From: JANNNF01 sp963772935
GTDB taxonomy: Bacteria; Pseudomonadota; Alphaproteobacteria; Rhodobacterales; Rhodobacteraceae
DNA: 64,000 nt
Assembly: GCA_963772935.1 (NCBI GenBank)
Contig: CAVYZK010000009.1
Coordinates: 310,001-374,000, forward strand
Direction of reading: 5' to 3'
Made by a program: the position numbers and the translations under genes
Notes under the pieces: generated by a model
Seen by the model: only the letters and a program-made list of their open reading frames with translations
Told to the model about the DNA's origin: nothing
Databases searched by the model: none
Shown: positions 19,947-28,508 of the stretch, piece by piece
Numbering within the stretch: position 1 is the stretch's first letter
How the letters are laid out: each line of letters begins with the position of its first letter

Positions 19947-22900
19947 TTAGGCGATTACGAAGAAATCGGCGGCTGACAGCACGGTGCCTGCATCGACGAT
20001 GGCAAACAGGATGCGTTCGCCCGCCACGTTGCCGTTCGCATCAAAGTAGATGCGGCCAGAGGCGCTGTCGTAGAGCAGGTGGTCATTGCCATCGAGCGCC
20101 GTGGTGCCGTTGACAAATTCAGTGTTCGACACGGCCCCCAGACCCAGTTCGCCGAACACGGTCAGCCGCAGGTGGATGCGGTCTTCGCCCACGGTGTAGT
20201 CGGTGATGGTATCGACATTGGTGGTGCCGTTCAGCGCGGTGTTGAACACGAAGGTGTCATTGCCAGCATTGCCGGTCAGGATATCCCGGCCCTCAAAGCC
20301 GCGAATAGTGTTCGACCCGGAATTGCCGATGATGGTGTTGTTCACCGCGTTGCCGTTGCCCGAGGTTGCCCCACCGCCCAGAAGGGTCAGGTTTTCAAAG
20401 TTGGTGGCAAGGGTGTGGGTAAAGAAGCTGTTGACCACATCGCGGGTATTCGCGGTGGCATTTTCGATCACCACATCGCCTGCATTGCGGATGAAGTAGG
20501 TGTCGTTGCCGTCGCCGCCTTCCATCGTGTCATTACCCGTGCCGCCATCCAGCACGTTGTTGCCAGAGTTGCCGCGCAAGATATCGTCGCCTGCCCCCCC
20601 GGTGCCGTTGATATTGTTGGTGCCGGTCAGGTTCAGCACTTCGATCTGCTGGGTGCCGAACCGGAAGGTGACGGACGCATTCACCGTGTCGACGGCCCCG
20701 GCTTCAGCGGACTCGAACACCCGGTCGACGAGAGCATCGACGGTGTAGGTGTCGCTGCCTGTGCCGCCCAGCAACGTGTCATTGCCCTCGCCGCCATTCA
20801 GACTATCGGCGCCATCGCCGCCCTCCAGCCGGTCGGCCGCGCTGCCGCCATCAAGGCTGTCATTGCCCGCGCCACCGAACAGCCGGTCGCCATCGCCGCC
20901 GCCGAACAGGTTGTCCTCGCCGTCGCCGCCTTCCAGCGTGTCGGCCCCGGCAAAGCCGTCAAGGAAGTTGTCGCCGGTGTTGCCGACGATCCGTTGCGCC
21001 GAATCTCCGCCAAAAACAAAGGAATCGCCGGTGCCGGTCAGGGTGATCAGCTCGATGTTGTCCACGCCGAAGTTGAAGGAAATCGACGAGCGGATTTCGT
21101 CGATGCCGGTGCCCCCGGCAAGTTCTGTAATGGTGTCGGTGGTGCTGTCGATGATGTAGACATCGCCGCCATTGCCGCCAATCAGGGTGTCGGTCCCGTC
21201 GCCGCCGTCCAGCGTGTCGGCCCCGCCGCTGCCGCGCAACTGGTTGTTGCCGCCGTTGCCGACGAGGTGGTCTGCATTGATGTCGCCCGTGGCGTTGATG
21301 TTGGCGGTGCCGGTCAGCGTCACGGCTTCGATTGACTGGGTTCCGATGGTGAAGGTGACCGACGAGCGTACCTCGTCGGTGCCTGCGTCGGCGGAAAGCT
21401 CGGTCACGATGTCACCGGCATCGTTGACGATGAACACGTCGCTTCCGACGCCGCCCAGCATGCTGTCGGCCCCGGCCCCGCCGTTCAGCGTGTCGTTGCC
21501 GAAGTTTCCGTCCAGCGTGTCGTCCCCGGTATTGCCCGACAGGACGTCATTGTCGTTCCCGCCGGACAGGATGTCGGTGCCCGACCCGCCGATCAGCGTG
21601 TCGTTGCCGTCGCCGCCGACTACAGTGTCATTGCCGGTCTGTCCGTTCAGAAGGTCGTCGTCGTCACCGCCATCGACAAAGTCGCTGCCCAGACCGCCCG
21701 CGATCACGTCGTTCCCGCTGCCGCCGAACAGGTCATCGTTACCATCGCCGCCATCGACTTGGTCGTCGCCATTGCTTGCATCGACCACATCGTCCGACCC
21801 GCCCGCCGAAAGGTCGTCATCGCCCGAGCCGCCGAGGATCAGATCCCCCCAGGCGTTGCCGATGAGGATGTCGTCAACGTCGTCGGCACCGCTGATCGTT
21901 TGCAGGCGGTCGGTTTCGTCCAGATCGAAGTTCTGGAAAGCTGCCACTTCGGCCGCCGACAGGCCGATCAGCGCCTCGGGGCTGGGGGTGTTCAGGCGGG
22001 TCAGATCGGCAAGGGCCTCAAGGCCGGTGTCGTTCAGCGCGAAGAAGAACAGGTATTGCGCCGTCCCGCCCGGGCCGATGGTCAGGCCGGGCATGGTGTT
22101 CACATAGGTCGTTGTGCCAAAGGATGACACGTTGTCGGCACCCGTGACCCCATGCACGAAGGTCAGCGCGGGCAGGGTGCCGCCGGAGCCGCTTTCGCTA
22201 TCGTCCAGCACGACGCCCGACGGGATGCCAAAGTCAGGCGCGTTGACAAACGCCGGAACTGAAAGAGGGTTGGATCCGGTAATGACAGTCGGACCCATAT
22301 CCGCCGCAAACCCGCCCGGCCCGCCGACGATGGTGACAACCAGACGGATCACGCCTTGCCCTTCCAGCGCCGTGTAGGTGTGGGTGACGGTGGTGCCGGG
22401 TGCCCCCTCGAACCCGGTGGATACGACCGTGACGTCGCCGGTCGCGGCATCGGTGGTGACGCTGACCAGTTCGTCGAAGTTCTGTGCCAAGACCGGGATG
22501 ACGAATTCCTGCAACGCGTCCGAGTCCAGCGTGGACAGCCGCCCGAGGGTGTCGATGCCCCAGCGGTTGCCGTCGGAATCGATTATCGTGGCGGGGGGCG
22601 GGGTCACGCCGTCGGCGGCCCCGGCATAGTTCACCACCGACAGGCGTTCCGCGTCGCTGAGGCCGGTCAGCAGTTCGGGGTTGAACAGAAACACGTTGGG
22701 GTTGTTGAGGATGCCGAGGTCAGTGTTGCCGTCTGTCGCTGTGGTGTTTTGCGTGGCGAATTGCAGCAGGCTTTGCGTCTCGCCAGGTTGCAGCGTCAGG
22801 GTGTGGGTGACGGTGATGAGGCCAGCGTTTGCGTTGGTGACGCCGGCCGAGGTGGGCAGCAGCGTGCCGTCGCCATAGGCGAACATCACGGCGGGGTCGT

Positions 22901-23345
22901 TGGCGCCGGTATTGCCGTCATCGGTGACAAAGCCGGAGTCGGTGGCGGTCAGCGTGGTGTCGCCGCTGGTGGTGGCGGTGAACTGCAACGCAGCGTCCGC
23001 CCCGCTGTTGGTGATCGTCTCGACCGTGATCGTCACCGCCTGATCGGTGGTGTTGGTGAAGCTTTCCAGAAACCGTGCAAATCCCGATGTGCTGATCGAG
23101 GGGTCGCTGACCAAGATCGACCGGGTGACGGCGACGCCGCCCACCAGTTGCGGGGCCACGTTCACCTCGCGCCCATTCTCGTCCACCGAGAAGGCACCGT
23201 TGATGGGGACACCATCGACGCGCAGTTGCAGCCCGGTGTCGAAGGCGTCGCTCGTGCCGTCGAGGATGCTCAATCCGAAGTCGGGATCGCTTCTGACGTC
23301 CCAGTTGAAGCCTTCGCTGTCGGTCAGGTCGAGGGAGGTGGGCAT
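19947..23345 (-). CDS. large secreted RTX-type calcium-binding repeat protein
   Basis: A 1132-residue acidic protein with no N-terminal signal peptide and glycine/aspartate-rich nonapeptide repeats, so type I secretion is expected. The N-terminal half (about residues 1-480) holds two related modules. Each opens with a DSEG/DSDG-W motif and closes with a GLSxAE helix (GLSDAERLSVVNYAG, GLSAAEVAAFQNFD). From about residue 500, GGxGxD repeats form beta-roll blocks, then four ~90-140-residue units alternate DxYxxD, SVTFxxGTQxIExxxLTGT and GGxGNDxLxGG blocks. The end (VDTITDYTVGEDRIHL, then AADFFVIA) resembles type I secretion tails. ATG 23345 follows GGAGA; a TTG 12 bp upstream is the alternative. 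No protease or lipase motif is seen and no secretion genes are adjacent. Confidence 0.88.
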   Translation of the reverse strand: MPTSLDLTDSEGFNWDVRSDPDFGLSILDGTSDAFDTGLQLRVDGVPINGAFSVDENGREVNVAPQLVGGVAVTRSILVSDPSISTSGFARFLESFTNTTDQAVTITVETITNSGADAALQFTATTSGDTTLTATDSGFVTDDGNTGANDPAVMFAYGDGTLLPTSAGVTNANAGLITVTHTLTLQPGETQSLLQFATQNTTATDGNTDLGILNNPNVFLFNPELLTGLSDAERLSVVNYAGAADGVTPPPATIIDSDGNRWGIDTLGRLSTLDSDALQEFVIPVLAQNFDELVSVTTDAATGDVTVVSTGFEGAPGTTVTHTYTALEGQGVIRLVVTIVGGPGGFAADMGPTVITGSNPLSVPAFVNAPDFGIPSGVVLDDSESGSGGTLPALTFVHGVTGADNVSSFGTTTYVNTMPGLTIGPGGTAQYLFFFALNDTGLEALADLTRLNTPSPEALIGLSAAEVAAFQNFDLDETDRLQTISGADDVDDILIGNAWGDLILGGSGDDDLSAGGSDDVVDASNGDDQVDGGDGNDDLFGGSGNDVIAGGLGSDFVDGGDDDDLLNGQTGNDTVVGGDGNDTLIGGSGTDILSGGNDNDVLSGNTGDDTLDGNFGNDTLNGGAGADSMLGGVGSDVFIVNDAGDIVTELSADAGTDEVRSSVTFTIGTQSIEAVTLTGTANINATGDINADHLVGNGGNNQLRGSGGADTLDGGDGTDTLIGGNGGDVYIIDSTTDTITELAGGTGIDEIRSSISFNFGVDNIELITLTGTGDSFVFGGDSAQRIVGNTGDNFLDGFAGADTLEGGDGEDNLFGGGDGDRLFGGAGNDSLDGGSAADRLEGGDGADSLNGGEGNDTLLGGTGSDTYTVDALVDRVFESAEAGAVDTVNASVTFRFGTQQIEVLNLTGTNNINGTGGAGDDILRGNSGNNVLDGGTGNDTMEGGDGNDTYFIRNAGDVVIENATANTRDVVNSFFTHTLATNFENLTLLGGGATSGNGNAVNNTIIGNSGSNTIRGFEGRDILTGNAGNDTFVFNTALNGTTNVDTITDYTVGEDRIHLRLTVFGELGLGAVSNTEFVNGTTALDGNDHLLYDSASGRIYFDANGNVAGERILFAIVDAGTVLSAADFFVIA

Positions 23346-23473
23346 AGCGGTCTCCAATCTGAAAATTTGGGGCTGCTGTATGGTGGCGGCATAATGGGTG
23401 ATTCGCTGTTCCCAAGGGTACTAGGGCCGCGCCCTGTCACGAGGGGGATTTTGGATCAGCGGCGCAGTTGCAA

Positions 23474-23806
23474 CTATCGGTTGCGTTCGATCACGCCAAA
23501 AAGGTTCAGGGCCTTTTCCAGCTCGGACAGCGGCTGTGCGCTGTGGCCCGCGCGCAGGGCGTCAAAGCGGACGCGGAGGGCCTTTTTCTCATCCCCCTTG
23601 CAGTCGTTCCACGGGCGGCCTTGCAGGGCCATCACCAGCACATAATAGCCGATGAAATGCGGGGCGCTGCCCGATTGCAGCAGGCGGCGGTAGGCCTCGT
23701 CCGGGCCAAGCTCGCGGAGTTCGTCGGCAGTGTGGATGCCCGCACGGGCAAAGGCGGCCTCGGTGGCGGGCCCGATGTTGCGGATGGATGAGACAGGATC
23801 GGACAT
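23474..23806 (-). CDS. TfoX/Sxy C-terminal domain protein
   Basis: A 110-residue protein consisting of the TfoX C-terminal domain alone, with the helix-hairpin-helix-like start SIRNIGPATEAAFARAGI and a following helix GPDEAYRRLLQSG. In gammaproteobacteria the full TfoX (Sxy) regulates competence. Free-standing C-domain proteins like this have no assigned role that I know of. It is upstream of the RTX gene on the same strand but 128 bp away, so probably independent. Confidence 0.8.
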   Translation of the reverse strand: MSDPVSSIRNIGPATEAAFARAGIHTADELRELGPDEAYRRLLQSGSAPHFIGYYVLVMALQGRPWNDCKGDEKKALRVRFDALRAGHSAQPLSELEKALNLFGVIERNR

Positions 23807-23916
23807 GGGGGGCCTTGAGACGAAACAGGGCCAGCCTGACGGCTGGCCCCGGTTCTTGCAAGGGGAAGGCTTGGACCTGTGTTGCGCGCAGGCGTTACCG
23901 TGGCCGGGTCGTCAGA

Positions 23917-24063
23917 TCAGATTGCAGCCCAGTCGCGGAAGATCGGCTTTGCGCTGCCTTGTTGGGGGGCCGGTGCGCCGCCCTGTTGGGACGGCTGTTG
24001 CGGCGGTGTGTTGGTGCCGCCTTGTTGCGGGGCGGTAGGGGTCTTGGCCAATTGCTGCTCCAT
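23917..24063 (-). CDS. putative 48-residue Q/P-rich protein
   Basis: A short frame from ATG 24063 to TGA 23917, giving a Gln/Pro/Gly-rich peptide (TAPQQGGTNTPPQQPSQQGG) with a non-repetitive end, AKPIFRDWAAI. The frame stays open upstream of the ATG (EHLTTNQSQP), and another ATG in a different frame lies about 50 bp upstream. A start lost to one more single-base indel is therefore possible. There is no strong ribosome site. I do not recognise it. The distinctive C-terminus is the main reason to list it. Confidence 0.35.
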   Translation of the reverse strand: MEQQLAKTPTAPQQGGTNTPPQQPSQQGGAPAPQQGSAKPIFRDWAAI

Positions 24064-24241
24064 CGGTTGGCTCTGGTTCGTCGTCAGATGTTCGATTTGT
24101 CCATCATGGCACGGGATTTGGCCGTAACAGGACGGATTCGTGACGAATTTGCGACGACTTATGCTGGCTGTGCGACGGGGGCAACACCAAGCGCATCACG
24201 CTTTGGCGATTTTTGCGGGCCGGGTGGAAGGTGACGCAGGG

Positions 24242-24445
24242 TCAGTTATCCACAGGTTGCGCGGGAAATCCGATGCTCGCCAAAGCCGCGATCAGGGCAG
24301 GGGGCGTGGCAGGGCCTGCGATCGTCACCTCTCTGGCGGCCAGATCGACGGTGACCGCCTGCACGCCGGGCAGCGGGGTAAGGGCAGCCTCGACGCTGGC
24401 CTTGCAATGGCCGCAGGACATATCGGGGACGGAAAGGGTGGTCAT
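24242..24445 (-). CDS. copZ: heavy-metal-associated domain copper chaperone
   Basis: A 67-residue HMA-domain protein. The metal-binding motif is MSCGHCKASVEAAL (C-x-x-C), followed by the ferredoxin-like fold pattern (VQAVTVDLAAREVTIAG, ALIAALASIGFPAQ). It probably hands copper(I) to the CopA ATPase encoded 1 kb away on the other strand. ATG 24445 is at the start of the conserved domain, with GGAGC just upstream on the minus strand. A CueR-type promoter lies about 35-55 bp upstream, matching the one before copA. Confidence 0.88.
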   Translation of the reverse strand: MTTLSVPDMSCGHCKASVEAALTPLPGVQAVTVDLAAREVTIAGPATPPALIAALASIGFPAQPVDN

Positions 24446-24463
24446 GGGCGGCTCCTGTTGTTG

Positions 24464-24499
24464 CTGACAAGTTGGGGGTTCCGGGGGCGGGAAGGTCAA
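24464..24499 (-). promoter_or_regulatory. CueR-type promoter of copZ
   Basis: On the minus strand, TTGACCTTCCCG, five bases, then GGAA, an interrupted dyad TTCC/GGAA. It is the same pattern as before copA (25370-25404). Copper-responsive MerR-family regulators bind such a dyad between a long-spaced -35 and -10. The -10 region is not obvious. Confidence 0.55.
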
Positions 24500-25369
24500 G
24501 GGGTTTGTGGGGGGGCATTGCCTATTGCCACGAGGGAGAGGGGAGGTGATTTGCGTGTCTTTGGGCATTGCCCCCCACCCCCAGCCCCTCCCCACGCGGG
24601 GGAGGGGAGGCGACGGGTTTGTTGGGGTGAGCCTGTGAGTTGCCGTCTTGCGCCGTAATTGTCGGCTGGCTCTGACCCGGCGCAGATCGGTCCCCTCACC
24701 ACGAGGGGGGAGGGATGGGTTTGTAGGGCAGGGTTGTTGGTGGCCGTCTTGCGGAGCATTCGACAGCTTGCTGCGACCCCGGCCCCAAACGGCCCGCTCC
24801 CCCTCGTGGGATGGGGTGCATGGCGGGACTGGTATTTTGGGCTGAAACGAAAGGGGCCTGCGCTCGGGGATGACCTAAAGGGATACGCCGAGGTTGGGCG
24901 TTGCCCCCCACCCCCAGCCCCTCCCCACGAGGGGGAGGGGAGGCGACGGGTTAGTGGGGGGGGAGCCTGTGAGTTGCCGTCTTGCGCCACATTTGTCGGC
25001 TGGCTGTGACCCGGCGCAGAGCGGTGCGCTCACCACGAGGGGGGCGATGGGTCTGTTGGGGTAGCGCGGGCGTGGGTGGCCGTCTTTCGCGACGTTCTTC
25101 ATTGTGCTGCTCCCGGGCCCCAAGCAGCCCACCCCCCTAGTGGAGAGGCATGGGGGGTGTGCTGGACTGGTCGTCTGGGTGAGAGGAAAGGGACACGAGG
25201 TTAGTTAGACCTATTTGGTGGGCACGCGGAGGTTGGGCCTCGCCCCCCACCCCCAGCCCCTCCCCAGGAGGGGGAGGGGAGGCGACGGGTTTGTGGGGGG
25301 ATGGGCACATAGTGATGGCGGGCCGGTCCGACGCGACATCACAAACAGCGGATTCTGTGCCCAAGGCCC
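24500..25369. repeat. degenerate ~335-bp tandem repeat array between copZ and copA
   Basis: This ~870-bp stretch has no credible gene. A landmark, CCCCCCACCCCCAGCCCCTC followed by a C/G-rich hairpin (CCCCTCCCC...GGGGAGGGG) and GGCGACGGGTT, recurs at about 24571, 24904 and 25243 (spacings 333 and 339 bp). Between landmarks, further blocks recur in the first two units, such as GCCTGTGAGTTGCCGTCTTG, TGTCGGCTGGCT and CCGGCGCAGA, so whole units are repeated, with drift. The G runs could form non-B structures. Reading frames here are simple-composition artefacts. Confidence 0.75.
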
Positions 25370-25404
25370 TTGACCTTCCCGTGACTGGAAGCCCCACTTA
25401 GGCT
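25370..25404 (+). promoter_or_regulatory. CueR-type promoter of copA
   Basis: TTGACC at 25370-25375, then the dyad CTTCC-CGTGACT-GGAAG, with TAGGCT at 25399-25404 as a possible -10 element. This closely follows the operator of copper-sensing CueR regulators, and cueR itself is two genes downstream. An AAAGGAG ribosome site follows at 25407-25413 before ATG 25417. Confidence 0.7.
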
Positions 25405-25416
25405 GCAAAGGAGATC

Positions 25417-27785
25417 ATGATGACCGCAGAATTGCGCCCACAGACCCTGAGCCTTGCCCTGACGGGTATGAGTTGTGCGTCCTGTGTGGGGCGGGCGGAG
25501 CGTAGCCTGTTGGCTGTGCCGGGGGTGGTGTCGGCCACTGTGAACCTTGCAACGGAAGCCGCGCAGGTGGTGTACCGCTTGCCTGCGACGCCCGAGCAGA
25601 TGGCCGGGGCTTTGGCGGAGGCCGGGTATCCGGTGCGGCAGGCGACGGTGACGTTGCAGGTGGAGGGGATGACCTGCGGGGCCTGCACGGGCCGGGTGGA
25701 GCGGGTGTTGCGGCCCAGCCAGGGGTGGCGGGGGCGGTGGCGAACCTCGCGCTGCGCCGGGCGCAGGTGACGCTGTGGGGGGCGGCGGATGCGCAGGCCT
25801 TGGCGGCGGCGGTGACAGCGGCAGGCTATGCGGCCAGTGCGGTTGTGGAGATCCCCGGAGGAGGGGGCCGAGGAGCGGGGGCTGTGGCGGGCCGCGATCA
25901 TCGCGGGCGCGCTGTCGGCGCCAGTGGTGGTGGCAGAGATGGGCGGGCATCTGGTGCCTGCGCTGCATCACTGGCTGATGGGCGTTCCCGGCCTGTGGGC
26001 TGTGCAGTTTGTGCTGGTGACGGCGGTGCTGTTCGGGCCGGGGCGGCGGTTTTTCACCAAAGGATTTGCCTCACTGGCGCGGTTCAGCCCGGATATGAAC
26101 GCTTTGGTGGCGCTTGGGGCGGGGGCGGCCTATGCCTATTCGACCTTGGTGATGCTGGTGCCGGGGCTATTTCCTGCGGCATCGCGGGTGGTGTATTTTG
26201 AGGCCGCAGCGGTGATTGTGGTGCTGATCCTGCTGGGCCGGGCCTTGGAGGCGCGGGCGCGCGGGCAGGCGGGGGCGGCGATTGCGCGGCTGGTGGGGTT
26301 GCAGCCGAAATTTGCGCGGTTGGAGGAGGGGACCGAGGTTCCTGTCGCCGCCTTGCGGGTGGGGATGCGGCTGTTGCTGCGGCCCGGAGAGCGGGTGCCT
26401 GCGGACGGCGTGGTGATCAGCGGCACGTCGGCGGTGGATGAGGCGATGCTGACGGGCGAGCCTTTGGCGGTGGCCGAAGGGGCCGGGTGACGCGGTGACG
26501 GGCGGCACGGTCAACGGCAACGGGGCGCTGGTGGTGCAGGTCACGGCGGCGGGGGCGGATACCGCGCTTGGCGCGGATTGTGGCGCTGGTGCAGGCGGCG
26601 CAGGGGGGCAAGCTGCCGGTGCAGGCCTTGGTAGACAGGATCACGTTGTGGTTCGTGCCGGTGGTGATGGCGGTTGCGGTGCTGGCGGTGGCGGTGTGGC
26701 TGCTGGCGGGGTCCGGTGTGGCGCAGGCGGTGGTGGCGGGGGTGTCGGTGCTGATCATCGCCTGCCCCTGTGCGATGGGGCTGGCGACGCCGGTGTCGAT
26801 TCTGGTCGGATCAGGGCGGGCGGCGGAGCTGGGGGTTTTGTTCCGGCGCGGCGAGGCGTTGCAGCGGCTGGCGGGCGTGCAGGTGGTGGCGTTTGACAAG
26901 ACCGGGACACTGACCATGGGCAGGCCTGCGGTGGTGCAGGTGCTGGGCGATGTTCTGGCCTTGGCGGCGGCGGTGGAGGCGGGGTCAGAGCATCCGCTCG
27001 CGCGGGCGATTGTGGCGGCGGGGGGATTGGTGCCGGGGGCGGTGGGGTTTGTGGCAAAGCCGGGGTTTGGGGCCGAGGCGGTGGTGGACGGCGTACTCGT
27101 GCAGGTCGGGTCGGCGGCGATGATGGGCGGGGTGCCGGGTGATCTGGCCGAGGCGGCGGAGCGGGCGGCGGGCTTGGGGCAGAGCGTGGTGTTTGTGGCG
27201 CGCGACGGCGTTGTGCTGGGGATGATCGCGGTGGCGGACCCGGTGAAGCCGAACGCGGCGCGGGCGGTAGAGGAACTGGGGCGGATGGGGGTGCGGGCCG
27301 TTATGATATCCGGCGATACGCCCGTGGCCGCAGGGGTTGTCGCGCGGGGCTTGGGGATAGCGGACGTGCATGGGGGTGTGACGCCCGAGGGGAAGTTGAG
27401 CCTGATCAAGGGGATGGGGGATGCAGCCTTTGTCGGCGACGGGCTGAACGATGCGCCTGCCTTGGCTGCGGCGGAGGTGGGGATTGCGATGGGGACGGGC
27501 ACCGATGTGGCGATAGAGGCGGGGGATGTGGTGCTGATGCGGGGCGATCCTTTGGCTGTGGTCGATGCGGTCACCATGGCGCGGGCGACGATGCGCAATA
27601 TCCGGCAGAACTTGGTGTGGGCGTTTGGGTATAATGCGCTGCTGATCCCGGTGGCGGCGGGGGTATTGGTGCCGTTTGGGGGCCCGCAACTGTCGCCAAT
27701 GCTGGCGGCGGGGGCGATGGCGGCATCCTCGGTGTTTGTGCTGGGCAACGCGCTGCGGTTGCGGTTTGTGAAGGGAACGCGATGA
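25417..27785 (+). CDS. copA: CopA copper(I)-exporting P1B-type ATPase, four frameshifts
   Basis: Inner-membrane ATPase that pumps Cu(I) out of the cytoplasm. It has two N-terminal HMA domains (GMSCASCVGRAERSL near residue 17, GMTCGACTGRVERVL near residue 84), then membrane segments, the TGEP actuator motif, the metal-site helix IIACPCAMGLATP, the phosphorylation motif DKTGTLTMG, an HP motif (SEHPLARAI) and the hinge GDGLNDAPAL. Four one-base indels interrupt the frame, near 25715, 25860, 26487 and 26565. Correcting them gives about 788 residues, a normal size, with every motif kept. ATG 25417 follows AAAGGAG. The stop overlaps the cueR start. Confidence 0.92.
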
Positions 27786-28189
27786 ATATCTCGGACGTGG
27801 GCGTAAAGGCGGGGCTACCAGCCAAGACCATCCGCTATTATGAGGAAATCGGGCTGATCCGGCCCCTGCGCGGGGCCAATGGCTATCGCGCGTTCCGCGA
27901 CAGCGATGTGCACAAGCTGAGTTTTCTGGGCCGGGCGCGGTCTTTGGGGTTTTCCATTGAGGAATGTCGGACGCTGCTGGCACTTTATGATGACAAGGCG
28001 CGGGCCAGTGCCGATGTAAAGGCGGTGGCAGAACGACATCTGGCGGAAATTGCTGAGAAAATCAAAGCGTTGCGCGCGATGGAGGCCACGCTTGCCACGC
28101 TGGTGGATGCCTGCGCCGGCGATCACCGCCCCGATTGCCCGATTCTGAGCGGTCTGGGCCGCGAGGCCGGGCCTGTTTGCGGAGATTGA
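27782..28189 (+). CDS. cueR: CueR, MerR-family copper-responsive regulator
   Basis: A 135-residue MerR-type activator. The N-terminal winged helix-turn-helix begins MNISDVGVKAGLPAKTIRYY. A dimerisation helix (about residues 78-112) and the C-terminal metal-binding loop follow, where CAGDHRPDCPIL gives the two cysteines expected for Cu(I) or Ag(I) sensing. It overlaps copA by ATGA, so it is made from the copA transcript and would be autoregulated through the promoter at 25370. Confidence 0.93.
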   Translation: MNISDVGVKAGLPAKTIRYYEEIGLIRPLRGANGYRAFRDSDVHKLSFLGRARSLGFSIEECRTLLALYDDKARASADVKAVAERHLAEIAEKIKALRAMEATLATLVDACAGDHRPDCPILSGLGREAGPVCGD

Positions 28190-28508
28190 CGCCATTTGTC
28201 GCAGGGGGCAGTCCCAACGGCCCGGGCTTTTGGTTTGCCTTTGCTTTGTGCAAGGCGGCACGTCCTTGCGCAGCAGGCCGAATACACCAATTTGCCAAAG
28301 GGTTGTCGCGGGCTCGGTCACCAAAGCGCTTTGAGCCAAGCAACCGCATTGCAGCAAAGGCTAAATTTCTTTGGACACGGCTTCTGTTTGCGGTAACAGT
28401 TAAAGCGGTTTGAGGTTGCAGTGGGTTCGGCCTTCGGTGCACAAATCTTCACGATGGGTTGACCGCAGCACCACGCTGCGTAGGCTTTCGTGTGAAAATG
28501 ACCTTTAG
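28190..28508 (+). other. 319-bp gap between cueR and glgP, with a possible glgP promoter
   Basis: I see no gene here. At 28459-28464 TTGACC and at 28481-28486 TAGGCT, 16 bp apart, form a plausible sigma-70 promoter that would start transcription just before glgP ATG 28509. The ribosome site is weak. A GGCCCGGGCTTTT stretch near 28215 may be part of a cueR terminator, but I could not find a compact stem. Confidence 0.4.

Noticed and set aside
20079..23645. Several long plus-strand open frames opposite the RTX gene
   Set aside because: They mirror the strongly biased GGxGxD repeats and give S/P- or V/G-rich sequences without domains. The minus-strand reading has a ribosome site and canonical repeats.
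24496..25408. Short open frames inside the repeat array
   Set aside because: They translate C/G-rich repeats into Pro/Ser-rich strings, with no ribosome sites or conserved ends.
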